Assembly (NCBI GenBank): GCA_028554795.2
Contig: CM068828.1
Coordinates: 12,048,314-12,112,313, forward strand
Source of the DNA: Sinohyriopsis cumingii
Lineage: Eukaryota > Mollusca > Bivalvia > Unionida > Unionidae
Length of the DNA stretch: 64,000 nt
Reading direction: 5' to 3'
Position 1 is the stretch's first letter, and each line of letters opens with the position of its first letter. Positions 22,558-30,584 of the stretch are shown here, in pieces. Position numbers and translations under genes: made by a program. A model generated the notes under the pieces. That model saw nothing but the letters and a program-made list of their open reading frames with translations. It had not been told where the DNA came from and did no database searches.

Positions 22558-22959
22558 ATGTCGTTGACGAAGAAGAAACCAGATTGGCTAGGAGTCAAAT
22601 GTTGGACATCACCGAGACCAGTATTTAAACTTCATTTCAAAAACGATATTGAATCATTACCTAAAGAACTGCAAGAGAAGATTTATAAGGAAGTTTGGCA
22701 GGGGTTTGCCAGAGTGAAATCTCAATGGGTCACTGTAGAACTTTTGTGTCGAGAAATTCATAAGAGGAAAGTGAAAAAAGTCAACCAGTGTGTTAGATTT
22801 CTTTGGGTCAAGGTTGCATTCATCCTATTATATCGCTTTAGACCGTTTACATCAAAAGAGTTCAGTGACATTCTTGGACGTTACCCTGAATGGCAGTGGT
22901 CAGAAATTACTCACTATGTGGATTACTTTTGTGAATTGTACAGACTGACCTATTCATGA
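22558..22959 (+). CDS. F-box-like accessory protein 1
   Basis: 133 residues, starting 11 bp after the BIR gene stop. An N-terminal stretch (SLPKELQEKIYKEV, about 36-49) resembles the core of an F-box (LPxELxxxI) and recurs in the two genes that follow. The rest is helical and aromatic-rich (WVKVAFILLYRFRPF). If the motif is a working F-box it would recruit SKP1-cullin ubiquitin ligase; this is inference from one short motif. The stop overlaps the next ATG (ATGA). It has no TATA box of its own, so it probably shares the BIR transcript. Confidence 0.7.
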   Translation: MSLTKKKPDWLGVKCWTSPRPVFKLHFKNDIESLPKELQEKIYKEVWQGFARVKSQWVTVELLCREIHKRKVKKVNQCVRFLWVKVAFILLYRFRPFTSKEFSDILGRYPEWQWSEITHYVDYFCELYRLTYS

Positions 22960-23294
22960 GTACTTTACAAGAGAACATTCGTGCTTTGCCTGTGGAGTTG
23001 AGAGAACGCATTTATCGAGAACTAGTTAAAATACAAGTGAAACGTAAAGAACAATTGCATCCGTTACGTCACCGGTGTTTGAACCACTGGTACCTGACGG
23101 CTATACAAGGACTGATTCAATTGAAAGTGTTCCATCGGACGGACATTGATCAACGATCCTCTAGTTTTAAAAAGGATTGGTTTGGTATGGACGATTCTAT
23201 CTACTACATCACTGTAAACGTACTGCATCGAATTCCAGAGGAAGAGTTAACGAATTACCAACATCTTGAACACAATGTCAACTTAGTGAAATAG
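22956..23294 (+). CDS. F-box-like accessory protein 2, cut by an in-frame TAG
   Basis: 112 residues. The first 40 residues are nearly identical to the copy at 23,427 (ALPVELRERIYRELVKIQVK). After the TAG at 23,292-23,294 the same frame stays open to a second TAG at 23,412-23,414, and those 39 codons match the C-terminal part of the 23,427 protein. The gene is therefore either a recent nonsense mutant or uses readthrough. It overlaps the previous gene by ATGA. The two genes clearly arose by tandem duplication, because the DNA before each ATG (GACCTATTCATG) is shared. Confidence 0.7.
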   Translation: MSTLQENIRALPVELRERIYRELVKIQVKRKEQLHPLRHRCLNHWYLTAIQGLIQLKVFHRTDIDQRSSSFKKDWFGMDDSIYYITVNVLHRIPEEELTNYQHLEHNVNLVK

Positions 23295-23426
23295 GAAACT
23301 TCTGAACGAATTGTAATGTGTAGATTAGTGACTCAACGATTTAAATTCGACACTGAAGTAAAACCATGTTTGTGCAAAGAGTACATTTCTTGTGTCAGAC
23401 CAAAGAGGATTTAGTATGACCTATTC

Positions 23427-23945
23427 ATGGATACTTTGCTAGAGAACATTCGTGCTTTGCCTGTGGAGTTGAGAGAACGTATTTACCGAGAGCTAGTCAA
23501 AATACAAGTGAAACGTAAAGAACAATTGCATCCGTTACGTCACCAGATCTTTAACCACTGGTACCTGAATGGTATAAGAGAACTGATTCGTCAGAAATTC
23601 TTTCAATGGTCAGACATTGTTCGAAACTTTGAGGTCGCTAATGATCGACATGTTCATGATTATGGTTACTTCGAGATTCACCTAGTGCAACGCATTGAGG
23701 AAGACAAGTTAAAGGATTACAAACATATTTTACGTGGAATCTGCTTAGCGGAAGAGGAAACACCTAATCGAACTCTGACGTTTCGGTTACAGTATGCAAG
23801 ATTTAGATTCCCTACTGGAGAACGAAGATCTCTGGCTAGAAAGTACGTGTATTGCATCCGAAAAAAAGAGAATATAAAAACAGGCTGCCATGCCACGGTT
23901 TATGTCACATGTCATCCAACAGATTCCGTGGAAGGAACTCAATGA
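23427..23945 (+). CDS. F-box-like accessory protein 3
   Basis: 172 residues, the full-length member of the duplicated pair. The N-terminus holds the F-box-like ALPVELRERIYRELVKIQVK. Helical segments (HWYLNGIRELIRQKF) and a basic C-terminal third (YARFRFPTGERRSLARKYVY) follow. Family unknown beyond the motif. Its last 56 bp overlap the next ORF in another frame. It may be an adaptor for ubiquitin ligases or simply a lineage-specific protein. Confidence 0.7.
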   Translation: MDTLLENIRALPVELRERIYRELVKIQVKRKEQLHPLRHQIFNHWYLNGIRELIRQKFFQWSDIVRNFEVANDRHVHDYGYFEIHLVQRIEEDKLKDYKHILRGICLAEEETPNRTLTFRLQYARFRFPTGERRSLARKYVYCIRKKENIKTGCHATVYVTCHPTDSVEGTQ

Positions 23946-24114
23946 CCATATTCAAACCGTGGATCATTACCATCGATTATTACAAGAACTGTATCCATTC
24001 AGTTTGGGACGACAAGTGGTGTGTGTCTTAGTGACTTGTTTTCTGGGATTTCGTTTACCAGCCGATTCTTTGTGGACTCTTTACGATCAGTACTTACCAC
24101 CTCCATGGCCTTAA
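23890..24114 (+). CDS. Small accessory protein overlapping its neighbours
   Basis: 74 residues. The central part (QVVCVLVTCFLGFRLPADSL) loosely resembles the aromatic C-terminal part of the protein at 22,558. It could be a remnant or exon of the same family. It overlaps the end of the previous gene by 56 bp and the next ATG by 10 bp. The packed arrangement makes splicing or re-initiation likely. Confidence is moderate because of its small size. Confidence 0.5.
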   Translation: MPRFMSHVIQQIPWKELNDHIQTVDHYHRLLQELYPFSLGRQVVCVLVTCFLGFRLPADSLWTLYDQYLPPPWP

Positions 24115-24473
24115 ATGGTCACGAAAAACTCCTTTTGCTCAAAGCCTTGCGGTTTCATCTGGATACTTCTCGACCTCAACAGGAAAAAAAGATTCGTCAA
24201 CTTTTAGCTACCCAAGACGTGTATGACGATGTGTGTGTAGCTTGTGACTTACATCCCCATTGGACAGATGTCCGTGCCTGGAAAGAATGGGGTTTTGAGG
24301 CTTGGACCCAAGAAGTGGCCCAGTATGCACGAGAGTTGTTCAAGGAAAAAAGTTATTTTCAACCCGTGTTAGTGACGGTGCCAGAAGAACCCGTCACCCA
24401 GGACAGGACTGTCGTGGACAGGCCTGAAAGACCCTTTCGGGAGGACACTTGTGTGACCTTACCCCTACTATAG
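24105..24473 (+). CDS. Accessory protein of unknown function
   Basis: I choose the ATG at 24,105 (MALNGHEKLLLLKAL), giving 122 residues. The same frame is open upstream to 24,021, but that part overlaps the previous gene. Helical N-terminal half, a CVACDLHPHW segment, and a Pro/Glu-rich tail. No family recognised. It is the last gene before the AATAAA at 24,625. Confidence 0.6.
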   Translation: MALNGHEKLLLLKALRFHLDTSRPQQEKKIRQLLATQDVYDDVCVACDLHPHWTDVRAWKEWGFEAWTQEVAQYARELFKEKSYFQPVLVTVPEEPVTQDRTVVDRPERPFREDTCVTLPLL

Positions 24474-24624
24474 AACTGGTTAGAACATTACCCAAAACAT
24501 GTTGTTGTACAGACACTTGTGTTTATTCCACGTTCATAGTTATCATGTGCCTTTTATCCTTGTACTTAAGCCTTTGGCTTTTATGTATTTTTGTCTTTCG
24601 TATTCATGTTTGAAAAAAACATTC

Positions 24625-24653
24625 AATAAACGTGTTCTGAAAAAGTATATAAA
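24625..24653 (+). promoter_or_regulatory. Polyadenylation signal and ATPase TATA box
   Basis: AATAAA (24,625-24,630) ends the accessory cluster, and TATATAAA (24,646-24,653) begins the ATPase unit. It sits 48 bp before the ATPase ATG. Confidence 0.7.
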
Positions 24654-24700
24654 CTCTTGTCTTGTTTGTTTTTCGTGTCACAAGTGACATTTCTCACACC

Positions 24701-25444
24701 ATGGCTACCTCTGCTGTCTCTGCTCCCTCTTCCTCTACTGTCAAAGTCATCGACGAACACTTAGATCGTGCCAGTTGGGAGGCTTTGTATCTTCGCCATC
24801 CCTTTAACATGCTCATTGCTGGACCTAGCGGTTCAGGCAAAACCGAATTCGTCAAACGTTTGATCGAACATAAACATCATTTGATCGATCGACCCCCTCA
24901 ACGGATCGTGTGGTGTTACAAAGAGTGGCAATCGGCGTACAGCCTCTTGCGAGAAAGTCAAGGCGATTCCATCGTGTTTGTGGAAGGCATTCCTAAAGAA
25001 GACGACGGCATCGTCTCTGACTCCCGTCAAACCCATTTGGTCATTTTCGACGACATGTTAGGAGAAGACGAAGAAGAAATTAAATTGTGGTTCACGCGCA
25101 AAGGGCATCACCGTAATGCCAGTGTCATTTACATCACCCAAAATTTGTTTCAACAAAGTAAAGCCCATCGCACCATCAGTCTCAATGCACATTACGTGGT
25201 CTTGTTTAAAAGCCCTCGAGATAAATCGCAAGTGCAAGTCTTAGCCAAACAGTTAGGAACGCCTTGGCTGACTCAGGCGTACGACGATGCCACTCAAACT
25301 CCACACGCCTATTTACTCGTCGATTTGAAACCTACGACTCCCGAGGATTTGCGATTTCGTACCCACTTGTTTCACCACTGGTGCCAAGACGGAGGGCCTG
25401 TCCTGTACACGTCTCCGTCCTCGACTTCATTTCACTCCCCATAA
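24701..25444 (+). CDS. Genome-packaging ATPase (FtsK/HerA type)
   Basis: 247 residues from the ATG at 24,701. An upstream in-frame ATG at 24,662 is too near the TATA box to be the usual start. Walker A is GPSGSGKT (G41-T48), Walker B is HLVIFDDM (D117, D118), and a polar YITQNLF follows as in this family. These ATPases pump DNA into capsids with double jelly-roll shells and are a hallmark of Mavericks, virophages and adintoviruses. The two TATA-like runs right after its stop belong to the next gene. Confidence 0.95.
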   Translation: MATSAVSAPSSSTVKVIDEHLDRASWEALYLRHPFNMLIAGPSGSGKTEFVKRLIEHKHHLIDRPPQRIVWCYKEWQSAYSLLRESQGDSIVFVEGIPKEDDGIVSDSRQTHLVIFDDMLGEDEEEIKLWFTRKGHHRNASVIYITQNLFQQSKAHRTISLNAHYVVLFKSPRDKSQVQVLAKQLGTPWLTQAYDDATQTPHAYLLVDLKPTTPEDLRFRTHLFHHWCQDGGPVLYTSPSSTSFHSP

Positions 25445-25450
25445 AAAAAT

Positions 25451-25460
25451 CTATAAAAAC
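25451..25460 (+). promoter_or_regulatory. TATA box for the 86-aa gene
   Basis: CTATAAAAAC, followed at a suitable distance by an initiator-like CTCAGTG (near 25,489) just before the ATG at 25,500. Confidence 0.65.
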
Positions 25461-25499
25461 CTCAGACCCTTTTTCGTCTGTCTCACTCTCAGTGCGAAC

Positions 25500-25760
25500 A
25501 TGACGTCCCTTCAGTCGCATCTTCCCGTCAAATTGATTCGTGCCTTGTATGGCATCAGTCGAGAAAAAGATCCACGAACACGAGCTCGTGTCTTAGAAGC
25601 TAGTCTCAAAGAAGTCTTACGATGGTTCACGGTGACGGCACGTCAATTACTCCAAGGAATCATTCAGATTCCTCATCAAACCAAACGCTTTTTCGATCGA
25701 AACAAAGTCGCTTTGGTCCAACTGGCCGATTCTCGCATCGACACTCAAACCAAAAAATAA
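25500..25760 (+). CDS. Small basic Maverick protein, possible readthrough into next frame
   Basis: 86 residues, basic, with helical segments (VLEASLKEVLRWFTVTARQL). No family recognised. TATA box and initiator are close upstream. Its TAA (25,758-25,760) is followed in the same frame by a long open stretch without an early ATG. The two may be one gene with a stop, a readthrough product, or two genes where the second starts at an internal ATG. Confidence 0.6.
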   Translation: MTSLQSHLPVKLIRALYGISREKDPRTRARVLEASLKEVLRWFTVTARQLLQGIIQIPHQTKRFFDRNKVALVQLADSRIDTQTKK

Positions 25761-25766
25761 ATCATT

Positions 25767-26453
25767 TTGAAACCTGGAGGGAGCGGTACTCTAGGAGGGG
25801 TCATCATTCGCTCACTCTTAAGATGGGATCCTAATGCCCCCAAAGTTATCCCTAAGACAAAAGTCCAACGAAGCCCCAAGAAGAAAAAGAAAAAGACCAG
25901 GTCCCCAATGAGAAGAACTTCTCCAGTGGCGGGACCCTCCTCTTACCAGACACCACCCCGGAAAAAGAAAAGAAGCCCCAAGAAAAAGAAACAGAGAAAA
26001 AGTCCCCAGAAAAAGAAAAGCCCACAGAAGAAAACTAGTCGCAAGAGAGGCACTGCGGCCAGGACGCAGCCTTACACTCGCAAACCACGACCTGCCACAG
26101 CGGTGACTGTGTCTCCGACAGCCTCACGTTTATCCACTTCTCCGTTGATGTCACCAGGAACTGAAGAGTACTTGGAGACGTTAATCACACCAAGAACTTC
26201 TCCGTTGATGACCCCCAAAAGAACTTCCCCAGTGGCAGGACCTTCCAATTTAGCGGCAGTGGCTGCTGCTCACAAATTACCTTCTCCCAAAATCAAAGTC
26301 CATGAAAGATCGGGCATGTTACAAAGTTTACTGGATTTGTCCAAGCAAGAACTGACTCGATTTAGTCCGTTACGTACCCCTGCACGACGTGTCATGCCTG
26401 TCATGAAGTTGATACGCCGTAAAGACAATCAGTGGCGACGCGTTCCAGTATAA
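25767..26453 (+). CDS. Lys/Pro-rich basic protein (core-protein-like)
   Basis: The frame is open from 25,761 and ends at a TAA that is part of the next TATA box. The first ATG is at 25,908, giving 181 residues. Upstream codons (GGSGTLGGVIIRSLLRW) look protein-like, so a non-ATG start, readthrough or splicing is possible. The sequence is full of KKKK, RSPKKKK and SPQKKK, with repeated TSPVAGPS and TSPLM(S/T)P. Such composition suits DNA condensation in the particle, like adenovirus core proteins or histone H1 tails; this is inference from composition. Confidence 0.65.
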   Translation: MKPGGSGTLGGVIIRSLLRWDPNAPKVIPKTKVQRSPKKKKKKTRSPMRRTSPVAGPSSYQTPPRKKKRSPKKKKQRKSPQKKKSPQKKTSRKRGTAARTQPYTRKPRPATAVTVSPTASRLSTSPLMSPGTEEYLETLITPRTSPLMTPKRTSPVAGPSNLAAVAAAHKLPSPKIKVHERSGMLQSLLDLSKQELTRFSPLRTPARRVMPVMKLIRRKDNQWRRVPV

Positions 26454-26458
26454 AAAAG
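26449..26458 (+). promoter_or_regulatory. TATA box overlapping a stop codon
   Basis: TATAAAAAAG contains the TAA stop (26,451-26,453) of the Lys-rich gene. An initiator-like ATCAGTG lies about 30 bp downstream and the pX-like gene ATG at 26,513. Confidence 0.7.
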
Positions 26459-26512
26459 GCCTGTGACCAAGTAGGGTATCAGTGTTCTTTTGGTGCTCCT
26501 AAAGACTCAAAG

Positions 26513-26899
26513 ATGTCACCCTCCAGAAAACCCCAAGGAAAGAAAAGGAAAGGACTGCCACCACGTTTAGCCAAACATGGGGACCTGTTATCTGTCCTGT
26601 CCAAAGCTTCTCCACCCCTACGAAAAAAACTCATTCAAACGGCCTCCAAAGAGGTCATCGATACCGTGTGCGAATGTTGTTTGAACGTTTTGAAAGGCAC
26701 GATCCCTTTGTCCAAACACCAGAAACAATGCTTAGGCAAACATCGTCACGTTCTTCGCCAAATGGTTCAAAAGAAAATTCCCATTCGTCAAAAAAAGAAG
26801 ATGTTGGTTCAACGTGGAGGCATTTTGCCTCTCTTGTTAGGCCCCATACTGAAAGGAGTCTTGGGAACCATGTTGGGAGGACTGATGGGAGCAAGATAA
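26513..26899 (+). CDS. Maverick conserved small protein with hydrophobic QRGG tail
   Basis: 128 residues from the ATG at 26,513. Basic N-terminus (SRKPQGKKRKG), a helical region with two nearby Cys (CECCLNVL), and a His/Lys segment. It ends KKMLVQRGGILPLLL and a Gly-rich hydrophobic tail (LKGVLGTMLGGLMGAR). A KK(x)LVQRGG motif followed by a hydrophobic C-terminus is a recurring Maverick/adintovirus protein, likely membrane-active and packaged. The stop lies within the next TATA-like box. Confidence 0.8.
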   Translation: MSPSRKPQGKKRKGLPPRLAKHGDLLSVLSKASPPLRKKLIQTASKEVIDTVCECCLNVLKGTIPLSKHQKQCLGKHRHVLRQMVQKKIPIRQKKKMLVQRGGILPLLLGPILKGVLGTMLGGLMGAR

Positions 26900-26903
26900 A
26901 AAG
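26895..26903 (+). promoter_or_regulatory. TATA-like box overlapping a stop codon
   Basis: GATAAAAAG contains the TAA (26,897-26,899) of the QRGG protein and precedes the next ATG by 45 bp. Same arrangement as at 26,449. Confidence 0.6.
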
Positions 26904-26948
26904 GCCTTCGAAAGTCCCAAGATCTCAGAATCGACCCCTGACAACCCC

Positions 26949-27650
26949 ATGGAAGGACGAAAACTAGCTTTAGTGCCTTACAAACGATGGATGGAATACC
27001 ATCGGTGGCAAGAACAACGCACCCCGCATTTACCTCCCAATCCCAATTTGAGCGAGATGTCCCAGTTACAACACGAATTGCAGTCCTTGATGGATCGCCA
27101 AGATTTGTCCGAAACAGAAAAATCGCAAAAGTACGGTCAACTCTTGCAACGACTGCAACTCATTCACCAGAAAGCTTTAGACGAAACAGCTTTACCCACT
27201 CTAAAAGATTTTAAGACCTTGATGAAAAGTCCAGCACCATCATCATCATTACCACCACTACCATCTCCAAGGGTCACCAGAGATGCTACCCCACAAAGAC
27301 CTGAGGAAGAAGAGATGCGCGAAGTGTTTCAAACACCGTCAGCAGCTCCCATTTCGAGTAAGATTGCAGCATCCTTGTTGACCCCGTCCCCTACACCCCA
27401 ACGAGAAGAAATGAAAGCTTGGGTTAAAAAGATGATGTCCACGCCTCCTTCGACAGAAGTGAAAAAGAAAGAAGGGAAACCAGAAGCGAAAAAAGAAAAG
27501 AAGACCAAAGCCATTCCATTGCCACCACCACCACCACCACCACTACCTTCGACTTCTACTCCCGTAGCCCATCGGACACGTAAATCCGTTTCCAAACCAC
27601 CCTTTCGACCCACCCAAAGTAGCATCACCGAAGAGTGGGTGACTTATTAA
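26949..27650 (+). CDS. Maverick conserved protein, LVPYxRW type
   Basis: 233 residues. The N-terminal KLALVPYKRWMEYHRW is a motif I associate with a conserved Maverick protein of unknown function. A coiled-coil-like segment follows (about 40-80, LQHELQSLMDRQDLSETEK), then a long Pro/Ser/Thr-rich, disordered region with a run of prolines near residue 195. It is placed between the QRGG protein and the integrase, as in related elements. A virion or scaffold role is plausible but not shown. Confidence 0.75.
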   Translation: MEGRKLALVPYKRWMEYHRWQEQRTPHLPPNPNLSEMSQLQHELQSLMDRQDLSETEKSQKYGQLLQRLQLIHQKALDETALPTLKDFKTLMKSPAPSSSLPPLPSPRVTRDATPQRPEEEEMREVFQTPSAAPISSKIAASLLTPSPTPQREEMKAWVKKMMSTPPSTEVKKKEGKPEAKKEKKTKAIPLPPPPPPPLPSTSTPVAHRTRKSVSKPPFRPTQSSITEEWVTY

Positions 27651-27671
27651 CACACCAACACAAAATAAAAA

Positions 27672-28785
27672 ATGGAAAAAGTCTTAGCCAGCATTTACTA
27701 CGATCCCTCACATCCTGCAGGTTACGCAGGAGTTCAAAAATTGTATCGTGCTGCCAAAACTCGACTGAAAAGTCTCCGTTTACCTCAAGTGCAACGATGG
27801 TTACAAGAACAAGCTACCTACACTTTACACAAACCCATTCGACGCAAGTTTGCCAGAAGTCGCACCCGAGTGGAAGGCATCGATCATCAATGGCAAGCCG
27901 ATTTAGCCGATGTCTCTCATTTGGCCAGCTACAATCGTGGCTACAAATATTTGTTTTGTGTCATCGACGTCTTTTCCAAATTTGCCTGGGTCGTGCCCTT
28001 GACTTCCAAATCGAGCAGCGAGTTAGTGCGAGCCCTACAACGGGTGTTGAAACAAAGCGGTCGTCACCCTCTTCGATGGCAAACGGACAAAGGCACCGAA
28101 TTTCTGAACCAAGCTTTCCAAAAAGAATTAAAGAAACGTGACATTCATTTTTTTTACCACCGAGAATCCCGAAACCAAAGCCAGCATCGTGGAACGTTTT
28201 CAACGTACTTTGAAAGAACGCATGTGGAAATATTTTACGCATCACCACACTCTGAAGTACATCGACATCTTACCGCACCTGGTGCAAGCGTACAACCAAT
28301 CTTACCATCGAAGCATCGGACGTGCCCCGCAAGACGTGACTCCCGACAACGAAGTGCTGGTGTTCGAGCGTCTGTTCGGTACGTCCCCGACGAGGGCTGT
28401 CCCCGAGAAAAGTGGAGAGTTGACCGTAGGAGATTGGGTACGCATTGGCAAAACCAAACGCACTTTCGACAAAGGTTACTTACCTAACTGGACCACCGAA
28501 TTGTTTCGTGTCACTGGACGAGTGCATGGCCGTCATCCTGCCGTCTATAAATTGGAAGACATGAACGGAGAAGTGCTCAAAGGAACGTTTTATTTACCCG
28601 AGTTACAACGTGTCACCAAAAAAGAAGACGACGTGTACGACATCGAAAGCATTCTCGAACGCAGAACCCGTAAAGTGGGCAAACGACGTGTCAAAGAAGT
28701 CAAAGTACGTTGGAAAGGATATCCACCCAGTTTCGATTCTTGGATCGACGCTTCGCAAGTCATCGACTATAAAAAGAAGAAGTGA
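27672..28785 (+). CDS. Retroviral-type integrase with chromodomain, frameshifted
   Basis: Two frames make up one gene. Frame 1 runs from the ATG at 27,672 and contains the first two catalytic Asp residues (D77 in QADLADV, D139 in TDKGTEF). The third catalytic acid (Glu, codon 28,192-28,194, in ASIVERF) lies in the next frame, which stays open to 28,785. The shift sits at a run of eight T (28,148-28,155). The Asp-to-Glu spacing of about 35 residues is right across the break. The C-terminus (from about 28,633) is a chromodomain (VRWKGYPPSFDSW), suggesting targeting to methylated histone tails. The enzyme would make the 6-bp target duplications. As read, the protein lacks its third catalytic residue unless the frame is corrected by ribosomal slippage or the run is miscounted. 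Confidence 0.92.
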
Positions 28786-28790
28786 CCATC

Positions 28791-29210
28791 ATGCCCTTTC
28801 ACACAGCAGACGCAGCTACGTCGACCACTCCTTCTTCACCTAGTTCTTCTGTGCAAGATTTACAAAAACAACCCTTGTGGGTGTGGTGTGGAGAACGTGT
28901 GCCTAAAACGCAAATCGTCTTTTTCTGCCAAATCTTCGTGGTGTATTGTGTCATCGGGGCAGCCATTGCCAATTTGAGTTTGCAACAAGGAGACAAACAA
29001 TTGTGGACCATTTTATTGAGCAGTTGCATCGGTTACCTGCTTCCAAATCCCTCCCTGAAATTCTCCTCGAACGGGAACCACGGGAACCTCGTGTCCAGTG
29101 CCAGTGTCAGTCACCAGTCCAACCACAACCAGAACCCCATTTTGGGCGGAGACACGCCTCTGACGTCCAGTAATATCCCCTCGGACAGCCACAGAACTCT
29201 GGAATTATGA
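28791..29210 (+). CDS. Maverick two-TM membrane protein
   Basis: 139 residues from the ATG at 28,791, which follows the integrase stop by only 5 bp. After a Ser/Thr-rich N-terminus come two hydrophobic segments (FFCQIFVVYCVIGAAIANL and LWTILLSSCIGYLLPNP). VPK(S/T)QI...LLSSxxGYLLPNP is a pattern I know from a conserved Maverick membrane protein. The tail is polar and Ser/Asn-rich. A TATA box (CTATAAAAAG) lies within the integrase C-terminal codons. The stop overlaps the next ATG (ATGA). Confidence 0.8.
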   Translation: MPFHTADAATSTTPSSPSSSVQDLQKQPLWVWCGERVPKTQIVFFCQIFVVYCVIGAAIANLSLQQGDKQLWTILLSSCIGYLLPNPSLKFSSNGNHGNLVSSASVSHQSNHNQNPILGGDTPLTSSNIPSDSHRTLEL

Positions 29211-30070
29211 GTCACGAAAACCAATTTTACTTAACTTTACCCAGTGACAGTTCCATGGAGGTGTTTCCCCACAACACGTTGTGCTGTTACACGGCCAAAT
29301 TACCTCAGGCCATCCCCTTAGATCACGAAGCCCATTGGGAAGTGGCTTTAGTAGAAATGATTCACCCGACCCAAGTCCTCAATGTCCTTCCCAATGAAAA
29401 TAAATTTGATGTGGAAGTTCATGACGAGCAAATGCAACAGTGGATGGATACCCATAGCAAATATGACAAGAAAACCCGTACACCAAATCTAAAGTGGACC
29501 ACCTATCACTTGTTCATTCCCCCAGGCTATTATTTTAGTGGTCAACGTTTGGTCAACACCATAGCCACCAGGTTTAATGGTGTGTTTCTGAAAGCTTTGG
29601 AAAGTGTCAATAAAAGTGTCACCCTGGAGTACCACAAAACAGCTCGTCGCTTCCTGATGAAATTTCCTGAGGGGCCCAAAATCATGTCTTTCTTATTTTG
29701 TCCTGAATTGTTTGACATGTTGGGCGGTGACATGGAGCTGGGGAAGAAAGTAGAAAAAGAAAAAGGTGAATTACCAGTCATTTCTGACAACGATTCTTTT
29801 GCCAAGTATTTTCGTACCCCGGTAGAACTGAACCAAGGACTGAATTTGATGTTCGTGTACTCCGATGTGGTGGAGTACAACGTGGTGGGACACACCTCCG
29901 TACCGTTACTACGTGTCATTCCTTTCAAAGTGGATTCTGCCGCAAACGCTGACGAGGAAGGTGGAAACACTTACCACGTCCACCGTGAATTTGTCCATCC
30001 TCACTATTTGCCTGTCAGCAAGTCGTATTTGGACACAGTCAACATTACTATAAAAGGAGATTTGGGATAA
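29207..30070 (+). CDS. Minor capsid (penton, single jelly-roll) protein, early stop
   Basis: 287 residues to the TAA at 30,068-30,070. The N-terminus (QFYLTLPSDSSMEVFPHN, then a KLPQAI element and a WEVALVEM strand) is characteristic of the Maverick/adintovirus minor capsid protein that fills the vertices. The protein ends just after TVNITIKGDLG, short of the usual last strand. The same frame stays open for 23 more codons to a TAA at 30,140-30,142, and that stretch has the expected basic, beta-strand-like composition. The stop therefore looks like a recent nonsense change, and the particle would lack a capsid C-terminus unless read through. Confidence 0.9.
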   Translation: MSHENQFYLTLPSDSSMEVFPHNTLCCYTAKLPQAIPLDHEAHWEVALVEMIHPTQVLNVLPNENKFDVEVHDEQMQQWMDTHSKYDKKTRTPNLKWTTYHLFIPPGYYFSGQRLVNTIATRFNGVFLKALESVNKSVTLEYHKTARRFLMKFPEGPKIMSFLFCPELFDMLGGDMELGKKVEKEKGELPVISDNDSFAKYFRTPVELNQGLNLMFVYSDVVEYNVVGHTSVPLLRVIPFKVDSAANADEEGGNTYHVHREFVHPHYLPVSKSYLDTVNITIKGDLG

Positions 30071-30149
30071 AATATTTCATTCACCAAAGGAAAAGTCACG
30101 GTGAAACTCCATTTTCGAAAACGGTTTTCTCACGACTCGTAAGTAAGTC

Positions 30150-30565
30150 ATGTATCCAGTGTACCGAGGGGTTGCTCGACAGCGAGGACACGGTTTAGGA
30201 GACATGTTAAAATCGGCCTTTCGTTCGGTGGCTCCGGTGTTGAACCGATGGTGACACGCGGATTGCACGCCTTGAAAGATGCGGCACTGACGCAAGGCAA
30301 AGAATTTCTCCAAAATGTCATCATCGACAAACAAAACCCTAAAGAAGCCTTCATGAGGGCAGGCAAAAATGTCTTGCTGCAAACGGGCAAAGACATTTTG
30401 GGTCGACGAGACACACCTATAAATGCCCTGCACGCTACCGAATCAGGCATTCAGCAAGGACAAGGCAGAAAGAGACGACGAAGAAAACACCCTTTCACCA
30501 GACTTCAAGCGAGAAAGGCCAAGAAAAGAAGAACCGTTCGAGACTTAGACGTTTTCGATTATTGA
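30150..30565 (+). CDS. pX/pVI-like Maverick virion protein, frameshifted
   Basis: Two overlapping frames. The first (ATG 30,150, stop 30,252-30,254) encodes a 34-residue head with the motif RQRGHGLGDMLKSAFRSV, a signature of a conserved Maverick/adenovirus-like virion protein. The second (30,248-30,565) continues with helical sequence (ALTQGKEFLQNVIIDKQNPK) and a basic tail (RKRRRRKHPF). The family normally has both parts in one frame. The switch falls at about 30,245-30,250 and is consistent with loss of one base. Such proteins coat DNA or disrupt membranes during entry in adenovirus; here the role is inferred. Confidence 0.8.
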
Positions 30566-30584
30566 GAAAGAACAGAACAAAAAA

